Assembly: GCA_964630305.1 (NCBI GenBank)
Contig: CAZVTR010000055.1
Coordinates: 1-12,274 of the forward strand
Length of the DNA: 12,274 nucleotides
Source: JAKPPT01 sp964630305
GTDB taxonomy: Bacteria; Spirochaetota; Spirochaetia; Treponematales; UBA12059
Direction of reading: 5' to 3'
The position numbers and the translations under genes were made by a program. Position 1 is the stretch's first letter. The number at the start of each line of letters is the position of its first letter. Shown one piece after another: positions 1 to 6,847 of the stretch. The notes under the pieces were generated by a model. The model was not told where the DNA came from, ran no database searches, and saw only the letters and a list, made by a program, of their open reading frames with translations.

Positions 1-56
1 TTAATTCTCTATAACGTAATAAGCAAGCTATATAAGCGGCACCTTATTGAACCAGT

Positions 57-2558
57 TCATACAAAGAGGTTAATGTTAGAAGTACTGGCGGCTTCCATAT
101 ATGTTGCAACGCCGCCAATTTCTATGCCATCAAGCAATTCTTCCTTGCTGACGCCCATAACATCCATAGACATCTGGCATGCTACCATGCGTACCCCATT
201 TTGTAGTGCCTGCTGAATCATTTGTTCCAATGAATCTACCTTTTTTGCAAGCATGCGTTTCTGCATCATCCAGCTGCCTAGCCCTCCCATATTCATTTTT
301 GATAGTCCCAATTCATTAACATACGAGGGAAGCATCCATGAAAACATTCTTCCCATGAAATCTTTTTTAACATGCGGTTTCTTTCGTTTTTTAATAACAG
401 AAAGACCCCAGAACGTAAAAAACATTGTTGTTTTCTTTCCTGCACTAACCGCACCGTTTGCAAGCACAAAACTAGCTAATGCTTTATCGAGATCATCACT
501 AAAGACAATAAGCGTTGCACTGTTTCCTTGCAGTTGTATAGAATTTTCTTGAACAGCAAGCTTCTTTCGCACTACCGCGGTATATACACCTTTTTCTGCG
601 CTGAGTGAAACCAGTTCATTTTTTGTCATAGTTGCCCATGCCTGAACATCTCGGGCAAATCCAGGGTCTGTAGCTGTAAGTACAACAGTGCCGCCTGCCT
701 CGATTGAATCCATGGCTTTTTTAAGCTGCATAATTGGTCCAGGACATTGCAATCCGCATGCATTGATAGTAATTGTCTGATTTGTATCGGTTGTAATATT
801 TTCAGGCATACCAGAACCTTCATTAAAGGTCTTTTGCAGCATAGCAATTGGTTTTGCCTGCTGAGCAGTACCAATTTGAGGCTGATAGATTCCGGTATTT
901 GATTGTTTTTCAGTTGCAAGCTCCCATGTTTTGTAACCGCCCATTAGGTTATGTACGTCTGTCCATCCATGCTGACGTAAAATACGTTCTGCAAGGTATC
1001 CTCTCAAACCAACTCCGCAAAATACAAGAATTGTTTTGTTTTTAGGAATTTCACGCAGTTTCTCGCGAATTTCATTGAGCGGAATATTTTTTGCACCAGG
1101 AATAGTTCCCAGCTGGAATTCTTCCGGCGTACGAACGTCGAGTATAAACGAAGTTTCCGGATTAAGCTCGCCTACTATCTCCCAGCTTACTGGTTTTGTG
1201 AGACCGCGAAGCATATTTTCTGCAGCCATTCCAACAATATTAATTGGATCTTTTGCACTTGCAAACGGAGGAGCGTAGGCATGTTCAAATTCTGCAAGTT
1301 CTACAACGGAAGCATGCCGCCGTACGGCTTCAGAAAGTATATCGATTCGTTTATCTACTCCATCATAACCAACAACCTGTGCCCCATATAGTTCACCAGT
1401 TTCAGGATGAAATACCGTTTTAATTGTGAGCGGAAGTGATCCCGGATAATATCCCGCATGACTTCCTCCATGGGTAATCATAACAGCAACCGGTTTATTT
1501 AATGATTTAAGCACTTTCTCCGAAAACCCTGTTGAAGCTGCAGTAATATCAAATACTTTTGCAATGCTCGTTCCAAGAGCCGGTTTCCATGTCTTCGTAT
1601 TATTATTGATAATATTTTCTGCAACGACACGAGCCTGTTTATTTGCAGGTCCAGCTAATGGGACTGTAACAGCTTTGCCAAGCACTGGATTAAATACAGC
1701 GACAGCATCACCGAGTGCATAAACATGTTTTACTGATGTTTCAAGGTGCTCATCCACAATAATAGCGCCATTCGGTGCACATTGAATACCGGCATCCTGC
1801 ACAAATTTTGTATCTGGTTTTACGCCGATGGATAAGATAGCCATATCAGCATAAAGAATAGTACCGTCAGAAAGGAGTATTTTTAACTGCGAACCCTGAT
1901 TTGAAAACTCCTTTACTGCTGCATTGAGATAGAGTTCAACACCCTTAGCCTTGAGCTGTTGATGCACCATTGCAGCCATTTCAAAATCGAGAACGTTCAT
2001 TACCTGAGGCAGTGCTTCAATAATTGTTACAAAAATACCCCGATGATGAAGATTTTCTGCCATTTCCAGGCCAATAAAGCCCCCGCCTATTACAACTGCA
2101 CGTTCTGGTCGTTTTATATCAATATATTTTTTGACCGCATCAATATCCGGCACTGAACGAATTGTAAAAATGCGCTCATCATTAATACCTGGTATAGGAG
2201 GCTTCATAGGTTCAGCACCTGGTGACAGTACTAAGGCATCATAGTGCTCTGTAGTTGTAGCATTTGTTAAAAGGTTTTTGAGTACAACTGTTTGAGAATC
2301 GGGCTTTACTGCAACTGCTTCGGTATTTACTCGCACATCAATATTGAGCCACCCTTTAAATTTCTCTGGTGTCATAACAAAGAGTCTGTCACGTTCTGCA
2401 ATAACACCGCCAGCATAATAGGGTAAACCGCAGTTTGCATAACTAATATATGCTCCGCGCTCTACAAGAATAATTTCCGCTTGTTCATCGAGCCGTCTGA
2501 GTCTTGCAGCAGTTGAAGCTCCGCCTGCAACACCGCCAATAACAATGTACCGAGCCAT
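57..2558 (-). CDS. CoA-disulfide reductase-type flavoprotein fused to rhodanese, TusA and DsrE-like domains
   Basis: Predicted cytoplasmic FAD/NAD(P)H enzyme joining a disulfide/persulfide reductase to three sulfur-handling domains in 833 residues. Residues 1-450 are the reductase: FAD-binding GGVAGG at 8-13, redox Cys43 in SYANCGLPYY (as in CoA-disulfide reductase), second dinucleotide fold at about 154-162, FAD motif ALGDA at 271-275, and the C-terminal AYAPPFASAKDP at 427-438. Residues about 455-550 are a rhodanese with active-site Cys514 (CGVGLRG). Residues about 595-667 are a TusA-like carrier with CPGP (Cys605). Residues about 680-830 match the DsrE/DsrF/DrsH-like family, with Cys794 in ACQMSMDVMG. 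All four expected cysteines are present. Likely role, inferred: reduce CoA persulfide or polysulfide and pass sulfane sulfur between domains. The start is well supported by AGAGGAGG 6 nt upstream of the ATG. The partners and direction of sulfur flow cannot be read from sequence. Confidence 0.93.
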   Translation of the reverse strand: MARYIVIGGVAGGASTAARLRRLDEQAEIILVERGAYISYANCGLPYYAGGVIAERDRLFVMTPEKFKGWLNIDVRVNTEAVAVKPDSQTVVLKNLLTNATTTEHYDALVLSPGAEPMKPPIPGINDERIFTIRSVPDIDAVKKYIDIKRPERAVVIGGGFIGLEMAENLHHRGIFVTIIEALPQVMNVLDFEMAAMVHQQLKAKGVELYLNAAVKEFSNQGSQLKILLSDGTILYADMAILSIGVKPDTKFVQDAGIQCAPNGAIIVDEHLETSVKHVYALGDAVAVFNPVLGKAVTVPLAGPANKQARVVAENIINNNTKTWKPALGTSIAKVFDITAASTGFSEKVLKSLNKPVAVMITHGGSHAGYYPGSLPLTIKTVFHPETGELYGAQVVGYDGVDKRIDILSEAVRRHASVVELAEFEHAYAPPFASAKDPINIVGMAAENMLRGLTKPVSWEIVGELNPETSFILDVRTPEEFQLGTIPGAKNIPLNEIREKLREIPKNKTILVFCGVGLRGYLAERILRQHGWTDVHNLMGGYKTWELATEKQSNTGIYQPQIGTAQQAKPIAMLQKTFNEGSGMPENITTDTNQTITINACGLQCPGPIMQLKKAMDSIEAGGTVVLTATDPGFARDVQAWATMTKNELVSLSAEKGVYTAVVRKKLAVQENSIQLQGNSATLIVFSDDLDKALASFVLANGAVSAGKKTTMFFTFWGLSVIKKRKKPHVKKDFMGRMFSWMLPSYVNELGLSKMNMGGLGSWMMQKRMLAKKVDSLEQMIQQALQNGVRMVACQMSMDVMGVSKEELLDGIEIGGVATYMEAASTSNINLFV

Positions 2559-2595
2559 ATAATGCCTCCTCTTTCAATAAATAAATATCTATTCA

Positions 2596-2624
2596 TATAT
2601 ACTATTTATTTTATATAGCGTCAA
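2596..2624 (-). promoter_or_regulatory. Candidate sigma70-type promoter of the sulfur-transfer fusion gene
   Basis: On the minus strand TTGACG (2624-2619) is followed by a 17-nt spacer and TATATA (2601-2596), about 37 nt before the ATG and upstream of the AGGAGG ribosome site. An AATAAATA/TATTTATT inverted repeat (2580-2587 and 2603-2610, 15-nt spacer) straddles the -10 and predicted start and could be an operator. The region is so AT-rich that this may be chance. Confidence 0.5.
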
Positions 2625-2724
2625 TACTATATTTTCTATTCTTTAATTTTAAGATCATAAATACCTTTGCAAACACTAACATAATAAGTAATTGTAATGC
2701 ATTCTGCTGCTTTATAAAAGAATT

Positions 2725-2752
2725 TTACTTTATAAAACTGGAAAGCTATAAT
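2725..2752 (+). promoter_or_regulatory. Candidate promoter for the macrodomain gene, leaderless placement
   Basis: TTTACT (2725-2730), a 16-nt spacer and a perfect TATAAT (2747-2752). The -10 ends 6 nt before the ATG at 2759, so the predicted transcript would start at the start codon itself. No Shine-Dalgarno sequence lies between; the only purine run (GGAAAG, near 2740-2745) is about 13 nt away. The -35 is weak, the -10 strong. Confidence 0.5.
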
Positions 2753-2758
2753 ACAAGC

Positions 2759-2906
2759 ATGCAAGTGTATATTATCAAAGGTGACATTACACAGCTCAAA
2801 GTCGATGCTATTGTAAATGCTGCCAATAGCAGTTTAATGGGCGGAGGAGGTGTTGATGGTGCAATCCACAGAGCAGCAGGACCGGAACTGCTTGAAGAAT
2901 GCAAAA
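2759..2906 (+). CDS. MacroD-type macrodomain protein (ADP-ribose/O-acetyl-ADP-ribose hydrolase family), 5' part only
   Basis: The first 49 residues are a textbook MacroD-like N-terminus: KGDIT at 7-11, VDAIVNAAN at 15-23, then GGGGVDGAIHRAAG at 28-41. Asp9 is the usual adenine contact. Asn20, Asn23, Asp33 and His37 match the positions that mark active MacroD-type hydrolases, so an active enzyme acting on ADP-ribosylated protein or O-acetyl-ADP-ribose is likely. Single-domain members are usually about 165-180 residues, so roughly two thirds is lost in the assembly gap. The ATG fits the family's start (Met just before the first strand), but there is no ribosome site; the TATAAT placement suggests a leaderless message. 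It is divergent from the sulfur-transfer fusion gene and convergent with queA. Any C-terminal extension is invisible here. Confidence 0.9.
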
Positions 2907-3006
2907 NNNNNNNNNNNNNNNNNNNNNNNNNNNNNNNNNNNNNNNNNNNNNNNNNNNNNNNNNNNNNNNNNNNNNNNNNNNNNNNNNNNNNNNNNNNNNN
3001 NNNNNN
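2907..3006. other. Assembly gap of 100 N
   Basis: Exactly 100 undetermined bases, the usual placeholder for a gap of unknown length. Both flanking genes run into it in convergent orientation. The missing parts of a normal macrodomain (about 115-130 residues) and a normal QueA (about 105-120 residues) would together need roughly 650-750 bases. The true gap should therefore be much longer than 100, and reading frames drawn across it are meaningless. Confidence 0.97.
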
Positions 3007-3713
3007 ACACGAGCAGTATCATCGGTTATTGTAAATACTTCCTCATGCATGACATGTTCTTCAATATGCTGAACACGTACCGGTAAAAAAGTTCCCAGCC
3101 CAACATGCAGGGTTACAAACACGGTTTGAATACCATGATTGTGCAGTGTTTCTAAAATTTCAGGTGTAAAATGCAGTCCTGCAGTCGGTGCAGCAATGGA
3201 TCCTATATGTTTTGCATACACAGTTTGATATCGTTCGGCATCTCCAGGCGTATCGCTTCTGCGTATATACGGAGGAAGCGGGATATGTCCAAACCGCTCC
3301 ATATATGTTTCTGTAATGGGTTCAGAGAATTCAATTATTTTAAATTCTTGCTCATCACCTCTCACAGTGCCTGTAATATCACCCGAGAGCAATAGCTTTT
3401 TCCCTGGCTTGAGACGTTTTGCACGCGTTGCCATTACTTTCCAGGATGTATGGGTGATTTGCTCAATAAGCAAAAGCTCTGAAATGCCACCTGTTTCTGT
3501 TTTAGCATAGAGGCGGGCTTTTTTTACTTTTGAATCATTAAACACAAGAATACTGTTTTGAGGCAGATATTCAGCAAGATTTTTTACCATTGTATGCGAG
3601 TACTGATGCGTTTTTCTATCGAGCACAAAAAGCCTTGAATCGCCGCGCGTTTCCGGCGGATACTGGGCAATAAGCTCTTGAGGCAGATCAAAATAGAAGT
3701 CTTTGAGTTCCAT
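3007..3713 (-). CDS. queA: S-adenosylmethionine:tRNA ribosyltransferase-isomerase QueA, 3' end lost in gap
   Basis: QueA transfers and rearranges the ribosyl group of S-adenosylmethionine onto 7-aminomethyl-7-deazaguanine in tRNA, making epoxyqueuosine at the wobble position (cytoplasm). The 235 visible residues carry family hallmarks: LIAQYPP at 14-20, FNDSKVKKARL at 58-68, IPLPPYI at 144-150, GSIAAPTAGLHFT at 171-183 and TLHVGLGTFLPV at 201-212, then HVMHEE near 220-225. Full-length members are about 340-356 residues, so about a third is in the gap. The ATG at 3713 is preceded by ATAGGATG (AGGA about 8 nt upstream) and lies inside the end of ruvB, overlapping it by 26 nt. It is therefore the visible last gene of the yebC-ruvCAB-queA operon and probably translationally coupled to ruvB. 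Confidence 0.96.
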
Positions 3714-4719
3714 CGTGCATCCTATTAGCTATATTGAGATGTTTATATGCAAAAGCTGTTACCATTCTGCCGCGGGGAGTTCTTTCTATAAAGCCAGCCT
3801 GAACAAGGTAGGGCTCTACAAAATCTTCGATAGTTTCTGCACTTTCGCCTGTTGCCGCAGCTAGTGTTTCAAGTCCTACAGGTCCCCCATTGTATTTTTC
3901 AATTATGGTTTTTAATAAAAAACGATCATGCTCTTCAAGCCCCGCTCTATCAACCTGGAGTCGTTCAAGTCCATATGTAACACTTGCAAGATCGAGGGCG
4001 TTTTTTCCCTGAACCTGTGCAAAATCTCTCAATCTCCGTAAGAGCCGATTTGCAACACGCGGTGTACCACGGCAAGATTGAGCAAGAAGCTCTGCACCGT
4101 CGGAATCAAGACCTATTCCCAGAATAGCTGCTGAACGCTTGAGGATAGCTAGAATTGCATCTGTATCATAAAAGCCGAGGCGCAGTGTAATTCCAAATCT
4201 GCTCACAAGCGGGCTACCGACCATACCGGCTTTTGTGGTAGCACCGATAAGCGTAAACGGCGGCAAAGGGATTCTGATAGTTCGGGCAGATGGTCCCTGC
4301 CCAATGACAAAATCAAGTTCCCGGTCTTCCATAGCCATATAGAGCATTTCTTCAATTGCCGGTTTTAATCGATGAATTTCATCAATAAAAAACACCGATC
4401 CGGGAGCGAGCGTAGTTATGATACCGGCAAGATCTTTTTGTTTTTCTAATGCAGGAGCACTCGTAACCTTAAGTTCACTTCCCATTTCACGGCTTATAAT
4501 GCCAGCCAGCGTCGTTTTCCCAAGTCCAGGCGGACCTATTAAAAAAACATGATCTAAGGGTTCTTCACGTTCTCGTGCTGCCTGTATAAAAATTGAAAGA
4601 TTTTCTTTTATAGATGCCTGACCGATAAATTCTGATAATTTTTTAGGCCTCAGGCTTTGCTCTTCATCGGATGGGAGCTCGAATGGGCTCAAGATTCCAT
4701 GTACAAAATCTTCACTCAT
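3688..4719 (-). CDS. ruvB: Holliday junction branch-migration ATPase RuvB
   Basis: RuvB is the hexameric AAA+ motor that, with RuvA, drives branch migration of Holliday junctions during recombinational repair. The 343 residues have the usual length and order: RPKKLSEFIGQ at 24-34, Walker A GPPGLGKT at 62-69, Walker B FFIDEIHRL at 110-118 (Asp113, Glu114), sensor 1 GATT at 159-162, arginine finger Arg174 in SRFG, sensor 2 RGTPR at 217-221, and a winged-helix domain at about 270-328 containing GPVGLETLAAA and ERTPRGR. All catalytic residues are present. It starts 4 nt after the ruvA stop, with a modest GGGA ribosome site. The C-terminal 15 residues after AYKHL are ordinary in length, and the queA start lies within the last 26 nt. 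Confidence 0.97.
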   Translation of the reverse strand: MSEDFVHGILSPFELPSDEEQSLRPKKLSEFIGQASIKENLSIFIQAAREREEPLDHVFLIGPPGLGKTTLAGIISREMGSELKVTSAPALEKQKDLAGIITTLAPGSVFFIDEIHRLKPAIEEMLYMAMEDRELDFVIGQGPSARTIRIPLPPFTLIGATTKAGMVGSPLVSRFGITLRLGFYDTDAILAILKRSAAILGIGLDSDGAELLAQSCRGTPRVANRLLRRLRDFAQVQGKNALDLASVTYGLERLQVDRAGLEEHDRFLLKTIIEKYNGGPVGLETLAAATGESAETIEDFVEPYLVQAGFIERTPRGRMVTAFAYKHLNIANRMHDGTQRLLF

Positions 4720-4723
4720 GGGT

Positions 4724-5326
4724 TTATCCCGTACTTAACATAATGAGCGCTCTATGAAAAAGCCATTGCTCTTGTGCTTCAGGAGCTACTGCTCTAAACT
4801 CCGGATCGTTAAGCAGTTTTTCAATAACGGCTGTACATCTTTTTTTATCATAACCAAGATCTGCAAGTGCAAGAATAATCTCATTATACTGCGCAGTCTG
4901 AGCCGGTTTACCGCTCTCAGTGGTTAATGAGAGCACTCCCCTGAGATTTAAGAGAATATTTTGAGCGGTTTTCTTACCAATGCCTGGTATTTTTTCAAGC
5001 CGACCCGTATCACCCTGAGCAAGCACGGTATGAAAATCTTCAGTACGTATTCCGGAAAGTATTTTGAGCGCTTGTTTGGGGCCGATCCCGGATACTTTGA
5101 TAAGTTCCAAAAACAGTTTGCGATCCTGCTCTGAAGGAAACCCGTACAAGCGCATGCTGTCTTCTTTATGCAAAAGCCATACTAATACACGAATCGTGGT
5201 GCCTGGTTCTCCTAGTTCTGCAACAAAACGCGGAGCCATGAAAACCTCCCATTCAATTCCCATGAGCTCCATATGAATAACATCGAGTCCTTTATATACG
5301 AGTTTACCGGTTAAAGCATTAAACAT
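4724..5326 (-). CDS. ruvA: Holliday junction DNA-binding protein RuvA
   Basis: RuvA is the tetrameric DNA-binding partner that holds the four-way junction and loads RuvB. From the ATG at 5326 it has 200 residues (E. coli 203). An OB-fold occupies about 1-65 and ends in HKEDSMRLYGF, whose acidic pair falls at Glu55/Asp56, the acidic pin that separates strands. Two helix-hairpin-helix motifs follow (VSGIGPKQA around 78-86, IPGIGKKTA around 113-121), and then the RuvB-binding C-terminal three-helix domain (about 146-200). A TTG five codons upstream (5341) is in frame, but the family starts at MFNALTG, so the ATG is preferred. Neither start has a Shine-Dalgarno sequence. A promoter-like TATAAC ends 6 nt before the ATG, so this gene may also be read from its own leaderless message. 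Confidence 0.95.
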   Translation of the reverse strand: MFNALTGKLVYKGLDVIHMELMGIEWEVFMAPRFVAELGEPGTTIRVLVWLLHKEDSMRLYGFPSEQDRKLFLELIKVSGIGPKQALKILSGIRTEDFHTVLAQGDTGRLEKIPGIGKKTAQNILLNLRGVLSLTTESGKPAQTAQYNEIILALADLGYDKKRCTAVIEKLLNDPEFRAVAPEAQEQWLFHRALIMLSTG

Positions 5327-5332
5327 GTGTAT

Positions 5333-5362
5333 GTTATACAATGATTAGTCTTGCAATATCAA
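5333..5362 (-). promoter_or_regulatory. Candidate internal promoter in front of ruvA
   Basis: Minus-strand TTGATA (5362-5357), 18-nt spacer and TATAAC (5338-5333), both close to consensus. The -35 overlaps the ruvC stop codon TGA (5361-5359), and the -10 ends exactly 6 nt before the ruvA ATG. It would give a ruvA-ruvB-queA transcript with no 5' leader, separate from yebC-ruvC. Confidence 0.45.
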
Positions 5363-5868
5363 CCTGTAGAATGACTGGTATTGCAACAGCAGATTGCAGC
5401 ACCGAGTGCATCTGCAGCATGATCTGGTGCAGGAATTTCCGAAAGTCCTAAAATAAGTGCTACAAACTTCCCAACTTCTTCTTTACCAGCTCTCCCGTTA
5501 CCGCATACTGCCTGCTTTATTATAAGCGGCGTATACTCGAAGAGCGGCAGATTATAATCAAAAGCCAAAAGTTTTATAATACCGCGCACTTCTGCTACAT
5601 TGAGAGCGCTGGTAACATTCCGGGAAAAGAAAAGACTCTCTACTGCTAGTGCAGAAGGTTCATAGGTTTCTATAATAGTTTTAAGCGTATCACGGATAAA
5701 TCCAATTCGAGTACAAGATGATTCGGTGCTTTTGGTAGTGATACAGCCATGTGCTTTATAAAAAATTCGGGTGCCGCTCTTGCGAACAACACCCCATCCC
5801 AACGAAGCTAATCCAGGATCTAATCCTAGAATGGTAGTCAGTTTTATTGTCTTACTCCTCGATATCAT
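5359..5868 (-). CDS. ruvC: Crossover junction endodeoxyribonuclease RuvC
   Basis: RuvC is the dimeric Mg2+-dependent resolvase that nicks Holliday junctions symmetrically, working with RuvAB encoded downstream. Counting from the ATG at 5868 (169 residues), the four acidic catalytic positions are present: Asp17 in LGLDPG, Glu77 in AVESLF, and Asp149/Asp153 in APDHAADALG. The body KQAVCGNGRAGKEEV is typical. The start is uncertain. The family begins about one residue before ILGxDPG, whereas this ATG adds about ten residues and overlaps yebC by 17 nt. A strong GAGGAG (5860-5855) lies after that ATG and points to an ATA at 5847 (7-nt spacing) or a CTG at 5841; no ATG, GTG or TTG sits there. Longer reading frames extending into yebC are not real protein. 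It ends 32 nt before ruvA. Confidence 0.92.
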   Translation of the reverse strand: MISRSKTIKLTTILGLDPGLASLGWGVVRKSGTRIFYKAHGCITTKSTESSCTRIGFIRDTLKTIIETYEPSALAVESLFFSRNVTSALNVAEVRGIIKLLAFDYNLPLFEYTPLIIKQAVCGNGRAGKEEVGKFVALILGLSEIPAPDHAADALGAAICCCNTSHSTG

Positions 5869-6589
5869 CCGGTAAGTTAGCATTGTGGTAAACATTTTGG
5901 ACATCATCGTTTTCTTCGAGACGTTCAATAAGTTTACTAATTTTTGATCCAGCTTCTTTATCAACATCCACATAGGTTTCTGGAACCATGGACACTTCTG
6001 CACCATCAGTTTCCATACCAGCATTGTTGATAGCATTTAATACAGTTTCAAAATTTTCAGGGGTAGTATATACAACAATTTCGCCGTCTTCGTTGACAAT
6101 GTCATCGGCACCAGCCTCGAGAGCAACTTCCATGACTTTATCTTCTGTATACTTTTCACCATCGAGTGAAATTACGCCCTTACGGGAAAAGAGACGCATT
6201 ACAGCATTAGCTGTTGCCAGTGAGCCGCCGGCCTTTGTGATGATGTTCCGAACTTCTGCGGCTGCTCTGTTTTTGTTATCAGTTAAAACTTCTATCAAAA
6301 CAGCAACACCGCCCGGGGCATATGCTTCATATGTCAATTCTTCATAAATTGCATTTCCAAGTTCGCCAGTACCTTTTTTAATTGCCCGTTCAATATTATC
6401 TTTGGGCATGTTTGCTGCACGTGCTTTTAACACTGCAGTTCTCAGTCTTGGATTGCCTTCCGGATCACCGCCTCCCATACGAGCAGCAATTGAAATTTCT
6501 TTAATCAACTTGGTGAACATCTGTCCACGTTTTGCATCGAGAGCACCCTTTTTATGCTTTATGGTTGCCCATTTACTGTGACCTGACAT
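5852..6589 (-). CDS. yebC: YebC/PmpR family protein (TACO1-like)
   Basis: A 245-residue YebC-family protein with the characteristic opening MSGHSKWATIKHKKG, then DAKRGQMFTKLIKEI at 18-32, GGGDPEGNPRLR around 39-50, ANMPKDNIERAIKKG around 59-73 and YEAYAPGGVA around 87-96. Members were long called transcriptional regulators; more recent work on the family points to a ribosome-associated role helping translation of difficult sequences such as polyproline. I cannot decide between these from sequence. The start is well supported by AAAGGAG with about 8-nt spacing. It heads the operon with ruvC (overlapping or immediately adjacent), ruvA, ruvB and queA; yebC next to ruvC is a conserved bacterial arrangement. 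The acidic tail (NLPDDIEE) carries the ruvC ribosome site in its codons. Confidence 0.96.
   Translation of the reverse strand: MSGHSKWATIKHKKGALDAKRGQMFTKLIKEISIAARMGGGDPEGNPRLRTAVLKARAANMPKDNIERAIKKGTGELGNAIYEELTYEAYAPGGVAVLIEVLTDNKNRAAAEVRNIITKAGGSLATANAVMRLFSRKGVISLDGEKYTEDKVMEVALEAGADDIVNEDGEIVVYTTPENFETVLNAINNAGMETDGAEVSMVPETYVDVDKEAGSKISKLIERLEENDDVQNVYHNANLPDDIEE
5855..5860 (-). promoter_or_regulatory. Strong ribosome-binding site GAGGAG at the yebC/ruvC junction
   Basis: GAGGAG encodes the last two Glu codons of YebC, directly before its TAA, and is the best Shine-Dalgarno match near ruvC. It lies downstream of the only ATG available to ruvC (5868), so it either serves a non-AUG start (ATA 5847 or CTG 5841) or is merely coding. 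Confidence 0.45.
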
Positions 6590-6615
6590 TATCTTGCTCC
6601 TTTATATAAACAGCA

Positions 6616-6642
6616 TTACAGTTACTTCAATAAAAACTGTAA
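6616..6642. repeat. Inverted repeat in the yebC upstream region (possible operator or leader hairpin)
   Basis: TTACAGTT (6616-6623) and AACTGTAA (6635-6642) form a perfect 8-bp inverted repeat with an 11-nt spacer, 27-53 nt before the yebC ATG and upstream of its AAAGGAG. Centre-to-centre spacing of 19 nt, nearly two helical turns, suits a dimeric regulator. In RNA it would be a weak 8-bp stem. It is not a LexA box: CTGT/ACAG are in the opposite orientation to the E. coli SOS box. A minus-strand TATACT (around 6658-6663) could be the -10, but I see no good -35. Nothing else is recognisable in 6643-6770 apart from A/T runs. Confidence 0.4.
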
Positions 6643-6770
6643 AATATTAGTGCAACAAGTATACAGAATCATCAAAAAAAAATAAAGGTGTCTAGAAATA
6701 TTTAGTAAGTCCATATATTGAAATATCTTTTAATTGCCATACATGCAAAAAGATTGCAATGAAAACATTT

Positions 6771-6823
6771 GATAAATAAAACAACAGCTTGCATTGTTAC
6801 TTATTTAGCCTGTGCAAGCTGTT
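6771..6823 (-). terminator. Probable rho-independent terminator after the small four-cysteine protein gene
   Basis: AACAGCTTGCA (6783-6793) and TGCAAGCTGTT (6813-6823) form a perfect 11-bp inverted repeat with a 19-nt loop. In the minus-strand transcript it is followed by GTTTTATTTATC. It lies 25 nt after the stop of the gene ending at 6848. The loop is long and the T tract interrupted, so termination may be incomplete and yebC could receive read-through. Confidence 0.55.
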
Positions 6824-6847
6824 TGCTTAATGAAATTAGTAGAAAAT

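Noticed and set aside
1..56. Possible gene end at the left edge (minus-strand TAA at 1-3)
   Set aside because: The frame has a TAG nine codons earlier, so only a few codons are open. No terminator or other feature is visible here.
2580..2610. Operator for a persulfide-sensing repressor (BigR/CstR type) upstream of the sulfur-transfer fusion
   Set aside because: The AATAAATA/TATTTATT repeat is A/T-only, and several alternative registers exist in this AT-rich region. It does not match a regulator site that I can name.
2808..3006. Continuation of the queA frame across the N gap into the macrodomain region, and of the macrodomain frame to 3034
   Set aside because: The frame across 100 undetermined bases is arbitrary. 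The residues on the far side are antisense of the other gene.
5327..5341. TTG start for ruvA at 5341
   Set aside because: It would add five residues that the family lacks, has no ribosome site and overlaps the candidate -10. The ATG at 5326 fits MFNALTG, the normal RuvA N-terminus.
5859..6036. Extension of the ruvC frame upstream through the 3' part of yebC
   Set aside because: This stretch is coding YebC in another frame, with convincing family sequence. The Met-rich peptide it would add matches nothing in RuvC, which starts just before ILGLDPG.
5988..6347. 119-codon plus-strand open frame inside yebC
   Set aside because: Antisense to a highly conserved gene, with a low-complexity Ser/Thr/Pro-rich product and no ribosome site.
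6590..6847. LexA/SOS box upstream of the ruv operon
   Set aside because: No CTGT-N8-ACAG or GAAC-N4-GTTC pattern found. The inverted repeat present has the halves in the reverse order.
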